A stretch of DNA of 64,000 nucleotides, taken from contig NZ_VANR01000005.1 in assembly GCF_005885675.1 (NCBI RefSeq), forward strand, positions 248,001 to 312,000, written 5' to 3'. Of this stretch, positions 1 through 10,127 are shown piece by piece (the first letter of the stretch is position 1; every line of letters begins with the position of its first letter). Position numbers and translations under genes: made by a program. Source of the stretch: Polaribacter aestuariivivens (GTDB lineage Bacteria > Bacteroidota > Bacteroidia > Flavobacteriales > Flavobacteriaceae). A model generated the notes under the pieces. It did no database searches and was not told the DNA's origin. It saw only the letters and a program-made list of their open reading frames with translations.

Positions 1-245
1 GAGGTTTATCTTCTTCTTTTGGTGGTGGTGGAGCACAATCTTTAGGAGGTGTTCAAAACACAAATAAATTTTTAGATAATACAACATGGACATTAGCAAT
101 TGCAATGTTTGCGTTAATATTATTAGCAAATTTTGCAATACCAAGAGAAGGTGATAATAATTTTAAATTAGACAATACTTTAGATGGTATTGAAGCAACT
201 ACACCTGTACAAACAACTACAGATACAAATGATAGTTTAAAATAA
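1..245 (+). CDS. secG: Preprotein translocase subunit SecG, C-terminal part
   Basis: The reading frame is open from the window edge (first full codon at 3) and stops at 243-245, so the 5' end is missing. SecG is a small accessory subunit of the SecYEG inner-membrane export channel. The visible part has a Gly/Ser-rich linker (SSSFGGGGAQSLGG), one transmembrane helix (TWTLAIAMFALILLANF) and a Thr/Asp/Asn-rich hydrophilic tail, which is the usual layout of Bacteroidota SecG. It lies directly upstream of groES but is separated from it by a terminator, so the two are probably separate transcripts. The identification rests on linker plus helix only, since the first helix lies outside the window. 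Confidence 0.8.
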   Translation, partial: GLSSSFGGGGAQSLGGVQNTNKFLDNTTWTLAIAMFALILLANFAIPREGDNNFKLDNTLDGIEATTPVQTTTDTNDSLK

Positions 246-270
246 AACTTCAATTTAAAAAATTTTAAAA

Positions 271-306
271 ATGCCAACGAAAATGACACGTTGGCATTTT
301 TTTTTG
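271..306 (+). terminator. Rho-independent terminator after secG
   Basis: An 8-bp perfect stem (ATGCCAAC at 271-278, GTTGGCAT at 290-297) is followed by a run of T residues. It lies 25 bases after the secG stop codon. Confidence 0.85.
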
Positions 307-357
307 CTTTAAATTTTAATTAAAATTCAATCAACGAAAAATTGTCAGTTTTATATA

Positions 358-375
358 ATTGGCATAATTTCTGAC
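358..375 (+). promoter_or_regulatory. Sigma-54-like element upstream of groES
   Basis: The sequence ATTGGCATAATTTCTGA has GG at 361-362 and GA at 373-374, ten bases apart, as in -24/-12 promoters. The -12 half (CTGA) is the weakest of the five copies in this window. It lies about 50 bases before the groES ATG. No good TTTG-N19-TAnnTTTG promoter is visible here. The assignment is tentative. Confidence 0.3.
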
Positions 376-423
376 AATATATTGAAACAAATTAATAACT
401 TAATTAATCAAAATTATATAAAA

Positions 424-699
424 ATGGGATTAAATATCAAACCTTTAGCAGACAGAGTTCTTGTAGAACCTGCACCAGCAGAAACAAAAACCGCATCTGG
501 ACTTATCATTCCAGATAATGCCAAAGAAAAACCACAACAAGGTACAGTTGTTGCCATAGGAAATGGTAAAGTTGATGAGCCTTTAACGGTAAAAATTGGT
601 GATACTGTTTTGTATAGCAAATATGGAGGAACTGATTTAAAGTTAGAAGGAAAAGACTATTTAATGATGCGTGAATCTGATATTCTTGCAATTATTTAA
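424..699 (+). CDS. groES: Co-chaperonin GroES (Hsp10)
   Basis: GroES forms the seven-membered lid that closes the GroEL folding chamber in the cytoplasm. The 91-residue product starts [17 protein letters not shown], contains the mobile-loop region ([21 protein letters not shown]) around residues 17-37, and ends with the conserved [12 protein letters not shown] strand. I chose the ATG at 424 because the family starts there; the frame is open 14 codons further upstream but that stretch (Asn/Ile-rich) is not GroES-like. groEL follows after 103 bases, so the two form the usual operon. Length and motifs are normal. Confidence 0.97.
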   Translation: MGLNIKPLADRVLVEPAPAETKTASGLIIPDNAKEKPQQGTVVAIGNGKVDEPLTVKIGDTVLYSKYGGTDLKLEGKDYLMMRESDILAII

Positions 700-707
700 A
701 TAATTTT

Positions 708-2434
<1,727 letters not shown>

Positions 2435-2473
2435 AACTTTTATAAGTTTCACTAATATTATTATAAATAAAAA

Positions 2474-2508
2474 ATATGCCAATTATTATGTAATTGGCAT
2501 ATTTTTTG
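2474..2508 (+). terminator. Terminator after groEL, overlapping a sigma-54-like element
   Basis: A perfect 12-bp stem (2474-2485 with 2491-2502, loop 2486-2490) runs into TTTTT. The right arm contains TTGGCATA, which belongs to the promoter-like element described separately, so the same bases may end one transcript and start the next. Confidence 0.85.
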
Positions 2509-2510
2509 TT
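2494..2510 (+). promoter_or_regulatory. Sigma-54-like element upstream of the disrupted gene
   Basis: TTGGCATATTTTTTGTT: GG at 2496-2497 and GT at 2508-2509 with ten bases between, matching the -24/-12 spacing of sigma-54 promoters (TGGCAYR-N4-TTGCW). It starts about 40 bases before the ATG at 2550. The overlap with the terminator stem means that part of the match could be accidental. Confidence 0.35.
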
Positions 2511-2549
2511 ACTTTTCTAGTAATTATTAACCTTTTAAGCCCAACTATT

Positions 2550-2977
2550 ATGAAAAATTTAATATTCGTTTTCGCATTTTTGTTTTCTTTAAATTTTATT
2601 GCCCAAAACAATGAAGTAATTAAAAAACAAGAACCAACATCAGAAAACTTCGATACTTTTACACCTGAAGAAAATGGTAGACCAGCACAGTTTTTAACAA
2701 GATATTTAAGAAGACACACAAAAGGTTAAATTTGAGCAAAAATCTAAAGGCGATGCTAACGAATACAAATCGTTACAGTGACAGCCAAAATGCATTGAGA
2801 GGAAATCTTGGAAATGGAACTACAAGTATAACAAACATTTATTTAGATAATGAACAAATATTTGGGGAAGGTATTAATAGGCTTTTTGTTATAGAAGATA
2901 TTAGAACAGATGCTATTAAAAAAATAACAAGATCTAATGTAGGTTATGATAAAACTATTCATATTTATAAAAAATAA
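2550..2977 (+). pseudogene. Frame-disrupted gene for a small exported protein (paralogue of the next gene)
   Basis: The ATG at 2550 opens a 59-residue frame with a clear signal peptide (MKNLIFVFAFLFSLNFIAQ) and stops at 2727-2729. The second frame, 2722-2778, reads KVKFEQKSKGDANEYKSLQ before a TGA. The third frame, from about 2780 to 2977, encodes a C-terminal part with TSITNIYLDNEQIFGEGINRLF and ends DKTIHIYKK. That part aligns by eye with the end of the neighbouring intact protein (DNVEVLGDGINRVF ... DKKIYLYSK). One intact reading would need two shifts, so I read it as a decaying paralogue. Alternatives are sequencing errors, or an independent short secreted peptide at 2550-2729 plus a TTG-started ORF at 2732. 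Confidence 0.65.
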
Positions 2978-2998
2978 ATATTATAAATTCTAAAAAAA

Positions 2999-3034
2999 AA
3001 TCCGTTAGAAATCATATTCTAACGGATTTTATAT
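2999..3034 (+). terminator. Terminator after the disrupted gene
   Basis: The 12-bp arms AATCCGTTAGAA (2999-3010) and TTCTAACGGATT (3018-3029) are followed by TT, with an A-run before the stem. It could work on both strands. Confidence 0.75.
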
Positions 3035-3055
3035 TAATTTAAGTTTTTATTAACA

Positions 3056-3074
3056 TTTTGGCATAATGATTGAT
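3056..3074 (+). promoter_or_regulatory. Sigma-54-like element upstream of the 144-residue exported protein
   Basis: TTTTGGCATAATGATTGAT: GG at 3060-3061 and GA at 3072-3073, ten bases apart. The match TGGCATA-N4-TTG is good. It ends 34 bases before the ATG at 3108. The placement and sequence repeat those upstream of 2550 and 3697. Confidence 0.4.
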
Positions 3075-3107
3075 AATTTTTAAGATAATAACTAAAAAAC
3101 TATACTT

Positions 3108-3542
3108 ATGAAATCAAAAATTTATTTGTCAGCAATTTTATTTTTTTTGGCGTTTACAGTAACTGCTCAAGAAAAAAATATTGAAAAATCAAAATCAGAA
3201 AAAAAATATTGGGAAGTTTTTTACATGAAAGACTTTGACAACCAAAGCCAATTTATTACTGATTTTATGCAATCAAAATTAAATATTTATGAGATTAATA
3301 AGGTTTTAGATAAACAGTCTAACTCGATAAACGATAATTATAACGATACTGAAAGATTTTCAAGCAAGTTTAGTAAATCTCCTAAAAAAATTATAAGAAT
3401 TTTTCATGATAATGTAGAAGTTTTGGGAGATGGTATAAATAGGGTTTTTACACTCGAACAACTCAGAGTTCGTGATTTTGAGAAAGTAGCTTTAGATACT
3501 CGAAGTTCAGATAAGAAAATTTATTTATACTCCAAAATTTAA
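3108..3542 (+). CDS. Small exported protein of unknown function (intact paralogue)
   Basis: I do not recognise this 144-residue protein. Residues 1-21 (MKSKIYLSAILFFLAFTVTAQ) form a Sec signal peptide, so it is exported. The middle is charged and Asn/Ser-rich. The last 55 residues hold the part shared with the disrupted upstream gene: a strand IIRIFHDNVEVLGDGINRVFTLEQLRV, then DFEKV and a final KKIYLYSK strand. The pattern of strand, DN/NE, glycine, 'DI/QL' helix and terminal I-Y strand faintly resembles a TonB-receptor plug, but I would not assign it to that family. It has its own promoter-like element and terminator, so it is monocistronic. Confidence 0.75.
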   Translation: MKSKIYLSAILFFLAFTVTAQEKNIEKSKSEKKYWEVFYMKDFDNQSQFITDFMQSKLNIYEINKVLDKQSNSINDNYNDTERFSSKFSKSPKKIIRIFHDNVEVLGDGINRVFTLEQLRVRDFEKVALDTRSSDKKIYLYSKI

Positions 3543-3571
3543 AATTTTTAAACAAATTATTTAATGAAATG

Positions 3572-3615
3572 AAAAAACCTCACAGATTTATAAAAATCTG
3601 TGAGGTTTTTTATTT
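3572..3615. terminator. Strong bidirectional-looking terminator (CCTCACAG hairpin)
   Basis: An 18-bp stem (3572-3589 with 3594-3611) has an A-run on the left and a T-run on the right. The core CCTCACAGA...TCTGTGAGG is closely related to the hairpin at 44899. Confidence 0.85.
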
Positions 3616-3651
3616 TACATAAAACTAGATATAAAATTCAACAAATTGTTG

Positions 3652-3670
3652 TTTTGGCATAAAAATTGTT
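3652..3670 (+). promoter_or_regulatory. Sigma-54-like element upstream of the 764-residue exported protein
   Basis: TTTTGGCATAAAAATTGTT: GG at 3656-3657 and GT at 3668-3669, ten bases apart. It ends 27 bases before the ATG at 3697 and has the same form as the elements at 2494 and 3056. Confidence 0.4.
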
Positions 3671-3696
3671 ATTTTTTTAAATAAAATTTATCAAAA

Positions 3697-5991
3697 ATGA
3701 AAAAAAATTACATAATTCTATTTTTAACTTTTGCTTTATTTTATTTACCAACAGCAGCTCAAGAGCTTAAAAATATAGATTCTTTATATTCTAATTATTT
3801 CGAAAACACAAGAGAAATCCCTTTTTTACATCTAAACAAAACCTCTTTTATTTCAGGAGAAGAAATTTGGTTTCAAGCATATGTTTTAGAACAAAATTCT
3901 AACAAACTACACCCAACAACATCTAACCTTTATGTTTCTGTTTTTGATGATCAAGGTATATTAAAACAACAACAACTTGTTAATATAAAAAATGGTATTG
4001 GAAATGGTAACATTGCAATAGATTCATCATTTACTAAAAGAACTTATTATTTGAAAGCATCTACAAATTGGATGAGAAATTTTAAAGAAGATAATGCTTA
4101 CACTCAAAAAATAAAAGTTGTCTCTTCAGAAAAAAAAGAAATTACAAACAAAAGTTCTCAAAAAAATTATTTCGATTTTCAACTGTTTCCTGAAGGTGGG
4201 CATTTAATTGCTGATGCAAAAAATAGTATAGGTCTTTTAATTAAAGATATTGATAATAATGGCGTTAAAATAAAAAAAGGAGTAATAAAAAATAGAAAAG
4301 GTGAAATTATTGGGCAATTTAGTAATAACGATTTTGGCCTTAGTGTAAAAAACATCTTTGTACCCAAAAATGAAATATTAACTTTTGAAGCAACTTTACC
4401 AAGTGGTAAAATTATAGAAAAACAAACCCCATTTCCAAAAGAAAATGGAATTACCATTAATGTAAAAAGGTTTAAAGAACATTTTATCTTAAACATTATA
4501 ACTAATAAAATAAGTTTAAAAGTTTTAAATTCTAAAAAATATCGAATTTTTGTACATAACACAAGAAGCTTTAAAAATTTATATTTTACTTTCAATAAAA
4601 AAAGCACCAATTATTTATTAGGTTTAAATAAAAAAGATTTACCAAATGGAATAAATATTATTACTGTTTTTAACGAAAACAATACTCCTGTCTTAGAAAG
4701 ACTAATCTATAATGAATTTAATGAAGATATATCAGAAAAAATAAATACAAATATTCTTAAGACAACAACAGACTCTTTATTTGTTAGCATTTCTAATAAT
4801 TCTAATCAAAAAATAAAAATAAGCACTTCTTTTTTGCCTTTAAAATCAAAAGCAAATAATTCAAAACATACAATTAAATCTGCTGTATTATTAAAACCAT
4901 ATATTAAAGGCAACATAGAGAATGTTTCCTATTATTTCTCTAATAACTCAAATAGACTAAAAAATTTAGATGCTTTATTGTTAACACAAGGTTGGAGCAA
5001 GTATGATTGGAATTCTATTTTTAACTCGCCTCCAAAAACAAATTTCAATTTTAAAAACGGTATAGATATTACGGTAAAATTTAATCAATCCATAAAACCA
5101 GAACAAACAGTTTTAGTCTTTTCTGGAGATAATAATATTATTAAAAACATTAAACCAACTAACAATACATTTATTCTTAAAAATACATTTGTTAAAAAAA
5201 ACACTAATATAGAATTTACATTAAAAGAAAAAAATATAAAATATAAAATTACGCCTGCACTTTCTTTTAGTAGAAATCGTATTTATGATGTTTTAAATTT
5301 AGATATAACAGATAAAAAAGAAATGATAGAATTAGAACCATCTAAATTTAAAAATTATTATAATAATGTTATAGTTTTAGATGAAGTAGTTGTAAAAACA
5401 AAAACAAAACATGACAACGAGGTTAAGGGTTTAGCTTCTTCTTTTCGATTTAGAGAACCAAAAGATATTATATTTCCTGGCTCAACCCTATCAGATTATA
5501 TATTTTTTTTTGCTAAAGAAAAAAGTTCTACAAATCACCCTTTATCAGGAGTTTTTTTAAATAATGAACAGATAACAAAAGAAAATATATATTCACCTCT
5601 TTTTGATATTGATTTAGAAGAGGTTAGAGGTGTAGCATATGGTAATGTACCAATAGGAAATGGAACACTTCTATACATTTATAGCTACTCTAGAGATGAA
5701 CTTAGAAAATTAAACATAAATTCTAAATTTAGTAGAGTAAATATTAACGTTGGTTTTGCTTCAGCAAAAGAATATTATACTCCTAAATACCCTTCCTATT
5801 CAAATGAGGTTTATATAAATTATGGTGCTATATTCTGGAAACCGAACATTAGTATTGACTCAAATAACTCTATGAAATTTAGTATTCCAATAAATAATCA
5901 AAAAGAAATGAAATTATTTATAGAGGGTATAACTTCTAAAGGAAATCTAATTTCTACACAGAAAATAATTGCTACTCAATTAAAAATATAA
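3697..5991 (+). CDS. Large exported macroglobulin-like protein of unknown function
   Basis: The 764-residue product begins with a signal peptide (MKKNYIILFLTFALFYLPTAAQ). Residues about 35-150 carry a run of the type HLNKTSFISGEEIWFQAYVLE, typical of the MG2-like domains found in large Bacteroidota exported proteins, followed by more beta-rich domains (about 150-270, starting FPEGGHLIADAKNSIGLLIKD). A region at about 550-700 has VVLDEVVVKTK and then SGVFLNNEQI ... DIDLEEVRGVAYG ... LLYIYSYS, which resembles the plug-type end of carboxypeptidase-regulatory/TonB-plug proteins. There is no beta-barrel domain after it, so it is not a TonB receptor. It probably sits in the periplasm or outer membrane. 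Function unknown. Confidence 0.75.
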   Translation: MKKNYIILFLTFALFYLPTAAQELKNIDSLYSNYFENTREIPFLHLNKTSFISGEEIWFQAYVLEQNSNKLHPTTSNLYVSVFDDQGILKQQQLVNIKNGIGNGNIAIDSSFTKRTYYLKASTNWMRNFKEDNAYTQKIKVVSSEKKEITNKSSQKNYFDFQLFPEGGHLIADAKNSIGLLIKDIDNNGVKIKKGVIKNRKGEIIGQFSNNDFGLSVKNIFVPKNEILTFEATLPSGKIIEKQTPFPKENGITINVKRFKEHFILNIITNKISLKVLNSKKYRIFVHNTRSFKNLYFTFNKKSTNYLLGLNKKDLPNGINIITVFNENNTPVLERLIYNEFNEDISEKINTNILKTTTDSLFVSISNNSNQKIKISTSFLPLKSKANNSKHTIKSAVLLKPYIKGNIENVSYYFSNNSNRLKNLDALLLTQGWSKYDWNSIFNSPPKTNFNFKNGIDITVKFNQSIKPEQTVLVFSGDNNIIKNIKPTNNTFILKNTFVKKNTNIEFTLKEKNIKYKITPALSFSRNRIYDVLNLDITDKKEMIELEPSKFKNYYNNVIVLDEVVVKTKTKHDNEVKGLASSFRFREPKDIIFPGSTLSDYIFFFAKEKSSTNHPLSGVFLNNEQITKENIYSPLFDIDLEEVRGVAYGNVPIGNGTLLYIYSYSRDELRKLNINSKFSRVNINVGFASAKEYYTPKYPSYSNEVYINYGAIFWKPNISIDSNNSMKFSIPINNQKEMKLFIEGITSKGNLISTQKIIATQLKI

Positions 5992-6016
5992 AAGCAAAAA
6001 AATTAAAAACTTTGTT

Positions 6017-7558
6017 TTACATTTTCTGTAACCAAGTTTTCACATCTACTTCTGCTTTTATGATATCTTTTAAGTCAGTAATCTTCACTCTTTTTTGATC
6101 CATAGTATCTCTATGACGAATAGTTACAGAATCGTCTTGCAAAGTATCATGATCTACAGTAATACAAAAAGGTGTACCTGCTGCATCTTGTCTTCTGTAA
6201 CGTTTACCAACTGCATCTTTTTCATCGTAAAACACGTTGAAATCCCATTTTAAATCATCCATAATTTTACGAGCAACTTCAGGCAAACCATCTTTTTTAA
6301 CCAAAGGAAAAATAGCAGCTTTAAAAGGTGCTAAAACTGCTGGTAATTTTAAAACAGTTCTTGTAGTTCCGTTTTCAAGTTCTTCTTCTTGTAAAGAGTT
6401 TGAAAAAACCGCTAAAAACATTCTATCTAAACCAATAGAAGTTTCCACAACATAAGGTACATAACTTTTGTTTTCTTCGTGGTCGAAATATTGTAGTTTT
6501 TTTCCAGAATATTCTTCGTGAGCTTTTAGGTCAAAATCGGTTCTTGAGTGAATTCCTTCTAATTCTTTAAATCCGAATGGAAATTTAAACTCAATATCTG
6601 CTGCTGCATCTGCATAGTGTGCTAGTTTATCATGGTCATGAAAACGATAGTTCTCTGCTCCCATTCCTAAACTTAAATGCCATTTTAAACGTGTTTCTTT
6701 CCACTCATTATACCATTCTTGTTGAGTTCCTGGTTTTACAAAAAATTGCATTTCCATTTGCTCAAACTCTCGCATTCTAAAAATAAATTGTCTTGCAACA
6801 ATCTCATTTCTAAAAGCCTTACCTGTTTGTGCTATCCCAAAAGGAATTTTCATTCTTCCGGTTTTTTGCACATTTAAAAAGTTTACAAAAATACCTTGTG
6901 CTGTTTCAGGTCGTAAATACACTTGAGTAGCATTTTCTGCTGAAGCCCCAATTTGAGTTCCAAACATTAAGTTAAATTGCTTAACTTCTGTCCAATTACT
7001 AGATCCAGAAACTGGGCAATTGATTCCCAAATCAATAATTAATTGTCTAAAACCTTCCAAATCATTTTCTTCTTGAACTTTGGTTAACTTTTCAGTTATC
7101 TCATCCATTTGTTTTTGACGACGCAAAACATTCGGATTTGTATTTCTAAATTCATCTTCATTAAAAGCATCTCCAAAACGTTTTTTAGCTTTATCAATAT
7201 CTTTTTGAATTTTTTCAGAAATTTTTTCTCTAAAATCTTCTACTAATACATCTGCTCTGTAACGTTTTTTCGAATCTTTATTATCAATTAACGGGTCATT
7301 AAAAGCATCTACATGTCCAGAGGCTTTCCAAGTTGTTGGATGCATTAAAATTGCAGCATCTATACCCACAATGTTTTCATGCATTTGCACCATTGCTTTC
7401 CACCAATAATCTCTAATATTTTTCTTTAGCTCAACTCCATTTTGAGCATAATCGTAAACCGCGCTTAAACCATCATAAATTTCTGATGATTGAAATACAT
7501 AACCGTATTCTTTTGCATGCGATAATACTTTTTTAAATTGATCTTCTTGTTTTGCCAT
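6017..7558 (-). CDS. glyS: Glycine--tRNA ligase (single-chain class II type)
   Basis: This enzyme charges tRNA-Gly with glycine using ATP in the cytoplasm. The 513-residue product is the homodimeric eukaryote/archaea-like type rather than the GlyQ+GlyS alpha2-beta2 type. It starts MAKQEDQFKKVLSHAKEYGYVFQSSEIYDGL. Class II motif 2 is visible as GKAFRNEIVARQFIFRMREF (about 245-265), motif 3 as IGLDRMFLAVF (about 375), and the C-terminal anticodon-binding domain begins at about 410 (LAPFKAAIFPLVKKDG). It is convergent with the gene upstream in coordinates. A consensus promoter is visible immediately upstream. Confidence 0.96.
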   Translation of the reverse strand: MAKQEDQFKKVLSHAKEYGYVFQSSEIYDGLSAVYDYAQNGVELKKNIRDYWWKAMVQMHENIVGIDAAILMHPTTWKASGHVDAFNDPLIDNKDSKKRYRADVLVEDFREKISEKIQKDIDKAKKRFGDAFNEDEFRNTNPNVLRRQKQMDEITEKLTKVQEENDLEGFRQLIIDLGINCPVSGSSNWTEVKQFNLMFGTQIGASAENATQVYLRPETAQGIFVNFLNVQKTGRMKIPFGIAQTGKAFRNEIVARQFIFRMREFEQMEMQFFVKPGTQQEWYNEWKETRLKWHLSLGMGAENYRFHDHDKLAHYADAAADIEFKFPFGFKELEGIHSRTDFDLKAHEEYSGKKLQYFDHEENKSYVPYVVETSIGLDRMFLAVFSNSLQEEELENGTTRTVLKLPAVLAPFKAAIFPLVKKDGLPEVARKIMDDLKWDFNVFYDEKDAVGKRYRRQDAAGTPFCITVDHDTLQDDSVTIRHRDTMDQKRVKITDLKDIIKAEVDVKTWLQKM

Positions 7559-7566
7559 AATGCCGA

Positions 7567-7596
7567 CAAAGATACACGTTTACAGTATTTTTTCAA
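7567..7596 (-). promoter_or_regulatory. Bacteroidota housekeeping promoter for glyS
   Basis: On the minus strand, a -7 element TATCTTTG (7574-7567) is preceded by a -33 TTG (7596-7594) with 19 bases between. It lies 9 bases before the glyS ATG, so the untranslated leader is very short or absent. Confidence 0.6.
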
Positions 7597-7710
7597 TAAA
7601 AAAAATAACGAGTTTTTAAAAATCAAACTGTAAAAATCTTTATCATTTAGTGAAGTATTTAATGAAATAATATTTTTATAGTATCTTTAAAATGAACCAT
7701 TTACATAAAA

Positions 7711-8406
7711 ATGAAAATCATAAATAATTTTTTTGAGTTGTTTTACCCGAAACTTTGCGCAAATTGTGATGCTCAATTAATCGAAAATGAACCAATTTTA
7801 TGCACATTTTGCAGACACGATTTACCTTTGACAAATTTTGAGGATTATAGAGATAATAAAATATCGAAAATTTTTTACGGAAGAATATCAATAGAAAAAG
7901 CATTTTCGTTGATGTTTTACAGAAAAGAAGGAATCTCAAGAAAACTAATTCATGAGTTAAAGTACAAAGGAAATGAAGATGTAGGCGTTTTTTTTGGCAA
8001 TTGGCTAGGTGAAATGTTAAAAGAAAATAAAAAATTTAATGATATAGATTGCATTATTCCTGTGCCATTACATCCCAAAAAACTTAGACAAAGAGGCTAT
8101 AATCAAGTAAGTAAATTTGCGAAAACTGTTAGCATTCACTTAAAAAAACCTTTTATTGAAAACCTATTAACTAGAACCTCTTCAACAAAAACACAAACTT
8201 TACAATCTCGTTTTGAGAGATTTACAAATAATGATACTAAATTTTTACTCACAAACTACAATACCTTTAAAAATAAACATGTTTTATTAGTAGATGATGT
8301 TATTACAACTGGTGCTACACTAGAAGCTTGTAGTAAAGAACTTCAAAAAACAGAAAATATAAAAATTAGCTTTTTAACCATCGCTTATACTGAGCAAAAT
8401 TTATAA
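7711..8406 (+). CDS. ComF-family phosphoribosyltransferase-like protein
   Basis: ComF proteins are linked to DNA uptake in competent bacteria, although their exact biochemical role is unsettled. The 231-residue product has an N-terminal zinc-binding part with CANC (about 16-19) and CTFC (about 31-34), then a PRTase fold ending in the PRPP loop VLLVDDVITTGATLEAC (about 191-207). Length and order are normal for the family. The middle carries IDCIIPVPLHPKKLRQRGYNQ, the most conserved stretch of ComF. It stands 48 bases before the next gene on the same strand and may be co-transcribed with it. Confidence 0.9.
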   Translation: MKIINNFFELFYPKLCANCDAQLIENEPILCTFCRHDLPLTNFEDYRDNKISKIFYGRISIEKAFSLMFYRKEGISRKLIHELKYKGNEDVGVFFGNWLGEMLKENKKFNDIDCIIPVPLHPKKLRQRGYNQVSKFAKTVSIHLKKPFIENLLTRTSSTKTQTLQSRFERFTNNDTKFLLTNYNTFKNKHVLLVDDVITTGATLEACSKELQKTENIKISFLTIAYTEQNL

Positions 8407-8453
8407 TTTTAAAGTAAAAAATAAATTGTTAATTTGTATAAAATTTACTGTTT

Positions 8454-10064
8454 GTGAAATACTATCAAAATTTTATTTTATTACTTGTTGTTGTTTTCTT
8501 AATGAATAGCTGTGCAAAAACTGGAAGACCTGATGGTGGTCCAAAAGACGAAGAAGCTCCTCTATTTATTACATCTGACCCACCTTATGAATCTACCAAC
8601 TTTAATAAAAAAGAAATTAAATTAGATTTTAATGAATATATAAAATTAAAAGATTTAAATAAGCAATTGGTGGTTTCTCCTCCTTTGAAAAACCCACTTT
8701 TGGTAACACCACAAGGTACTGCTAGTAAATTTTTAAAAATAAAAATATTAGATACATTACAACCAAATACAACTTACATTTTTAATTTTGGAAATGCCAT
8801 TGAAGATAATAATGAAAATAATACATTAGAAGGTTTTAAATATGTATTTTCTACTGGTTCTTATATAGATTCTTTAACAACTTCTGGGAAATTACAAAAT
8901 GCATTTTCGACAGAAAAACCAAAAACAACCAATATTCTTTTATATAAAATTGACAGCACCTACACAGATTCTCTTGTATACAAACAAAAACCAAACTATG
9001 TGACATCTGCGTTAGATACAACTGTTTTTAAATTCACAAACTTAAAAGAGGGTAATTATCGCTTAATTGCTTTAGAAGAAAATATTAGTGATTATATTTT
9101 CAATCCAAAATTAGATAAAATTGGTTTTTTAAAAGATACCATTTCTTTGCCAAGAGATAGCATTCTTTTAAAACCTATCTTACTTTTTAAAGAAATTCAA
9201 AAATATGAATTTAGAAGAGGAAAAGAAATTTCGAAAGGAAAAATTCAGTTTGGTTTTGAAGGTAAAACAAAAAATCTAAAAATAAATTTACTATCTAAAG
9301 TACCAGATACTTTTAAAAGTATTTCTCGTTTTGAAAAAGATAAGGATACACTAAACTATTGGTTTACTCCTATTGATGCAGATTCACTAAATTTTACAGT
9401 AACTAATGATATTTTTATTGATACGTTAACAGTAAGATTGTCTAAAAAGAAATTAGATTCTTTATCAATAAATTTTCCTTCAGATAGAGTTTTAAATTTT
9501 AGAGATACACTGTTTATAAATAGTAATAATCCAATAACTGCAATTGATACTAGTAAAATTTCATTAATTGATACTGATACATTAAACATACCTTTTACCA
9601 CCTTTAAATCTACAAAAGAAAATAAAATAGGCATCTTGTTTGATAAAAAACAAAAAAGTGCCTACAATTTAAAATTGTTACCCAAAGCAATTGTTGACAT
9701 TTATGAAACAAGCACAGATACTTTAAAATATTCGTTTAGAACAAAAGAATTAGAAGATTATGGAAAAATAACTTTAAGTGTTGTAAACTCAAAAAATGAA
9801 AACCTAATAATAGACTTAATATCTACTAAAGAAAAAAATAAAATTGTTGAAAGACGCTATATAAAATCGTCAGAAAATTTAGTTTTTGATTTATTAGAAC
9901 CAAAAACATATGTTTTTAGAGCAATTATTGATACAAACAAAAATAATATTTGGGATACTGGAAACTACCTAAAAAAGTCGCAACCAGAAAAAATTATTTA
10001 TTTCGAAACAACTATAGAGTTAAGGGCAAACTACTTTTTTAACGAAACATTTTTCGTGAATTAA
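8454..10064 (+). CDS. Ig-like (Big_5) outer-membrane lipoprotein
   Basis: The 536-residue product starts at a GTG and has a lipoprotein signal (LLLVVVFLMNSC, lipid Cys about residue 20). After CAKTGRPDGGPKDEEAP, residues about 35-135 match the bacterial Ig-like Big_5 domain (PLFITSDPPYESTNFN ... IKLDFNEYIKLKDLNKQLVVSPP), known from S-layer and Bacteroidota surface proteins. The rest is beta-rich and ends with a strand-rich YFFNETFFV segment. This protein commonly sits near comF in Flavobacteriaceae. Its function is unknown; a role in envelope integrity is only a guess. Confidence 0.8.
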   Translation: MKYYQNFILLLVVVFLMNSCAKTGRPDGGPKDEEAPLFITSDPPYESTNFNKKEIKLDFNEYIKLKDLNKQLVVSPPLKNPLLVTPQGTASKFLKIKILDTLQPNTTYIFNFGNAIEDNNENNTLEGFKYVFSTGSYIDSLTTSGKLQNAFSTEKPKTTNILLYKIDSTYTDSLVYKQKPNYVTSALDTTVFKFTNLKEGNYRLIALEENISDYIFNPKLDKIGFLKDTISLPRDSILLKPILLFKEIQKYEFRRGKEISKGKIQFGFEGKTKNLKINLLSKVPDTFKSISRFEKDKDTLNYWFTPIDADSLNFTVTNDIFIDTLTVRLSKKKLDSLSINFPSDRVLNFRDTLFINSNNPITAIDTSKISLIDTDTLNIPFTTFKSTKENKIGILFDKKQKSAYNLKLLPKAIVDIYETSTDTLKYSFRTKELEDYGKITLSVVNSKNENLIIDLISTKEKNKIVERRYIKSSENLVFDLLEPKTYVFRAIIDTNKNNIWDTGNYLKKSQPEKIIYFETTIELRANYFFNETFFVN

Positions 10065-10095
10065 TCTTAACATAGTATAATTAAATATTTTTTTA

Positions 10096-10103
10096 TATAT
10101 TTG
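10096..10103 (+). promoter_or_regulatory. Promoter -7 element (TATATTTG)
   Basis: TATATTTG fits the Bacteroidota -7 box TAnnTTTG and lies 25 bases before the TTG start at 10128. No clear -33 box at the expected distance. Confidence 0.4.
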
Positions 10104-10127
10104 ACATTTACTTAAGACCCCTAAATC

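Noticed and set aside
382..423. Upstream in-frame extension of groES
   Set aside because: The added residues (Asn/Ile-rich) do not belong to the family; the ATG at 424 gives the normal N-terminus.
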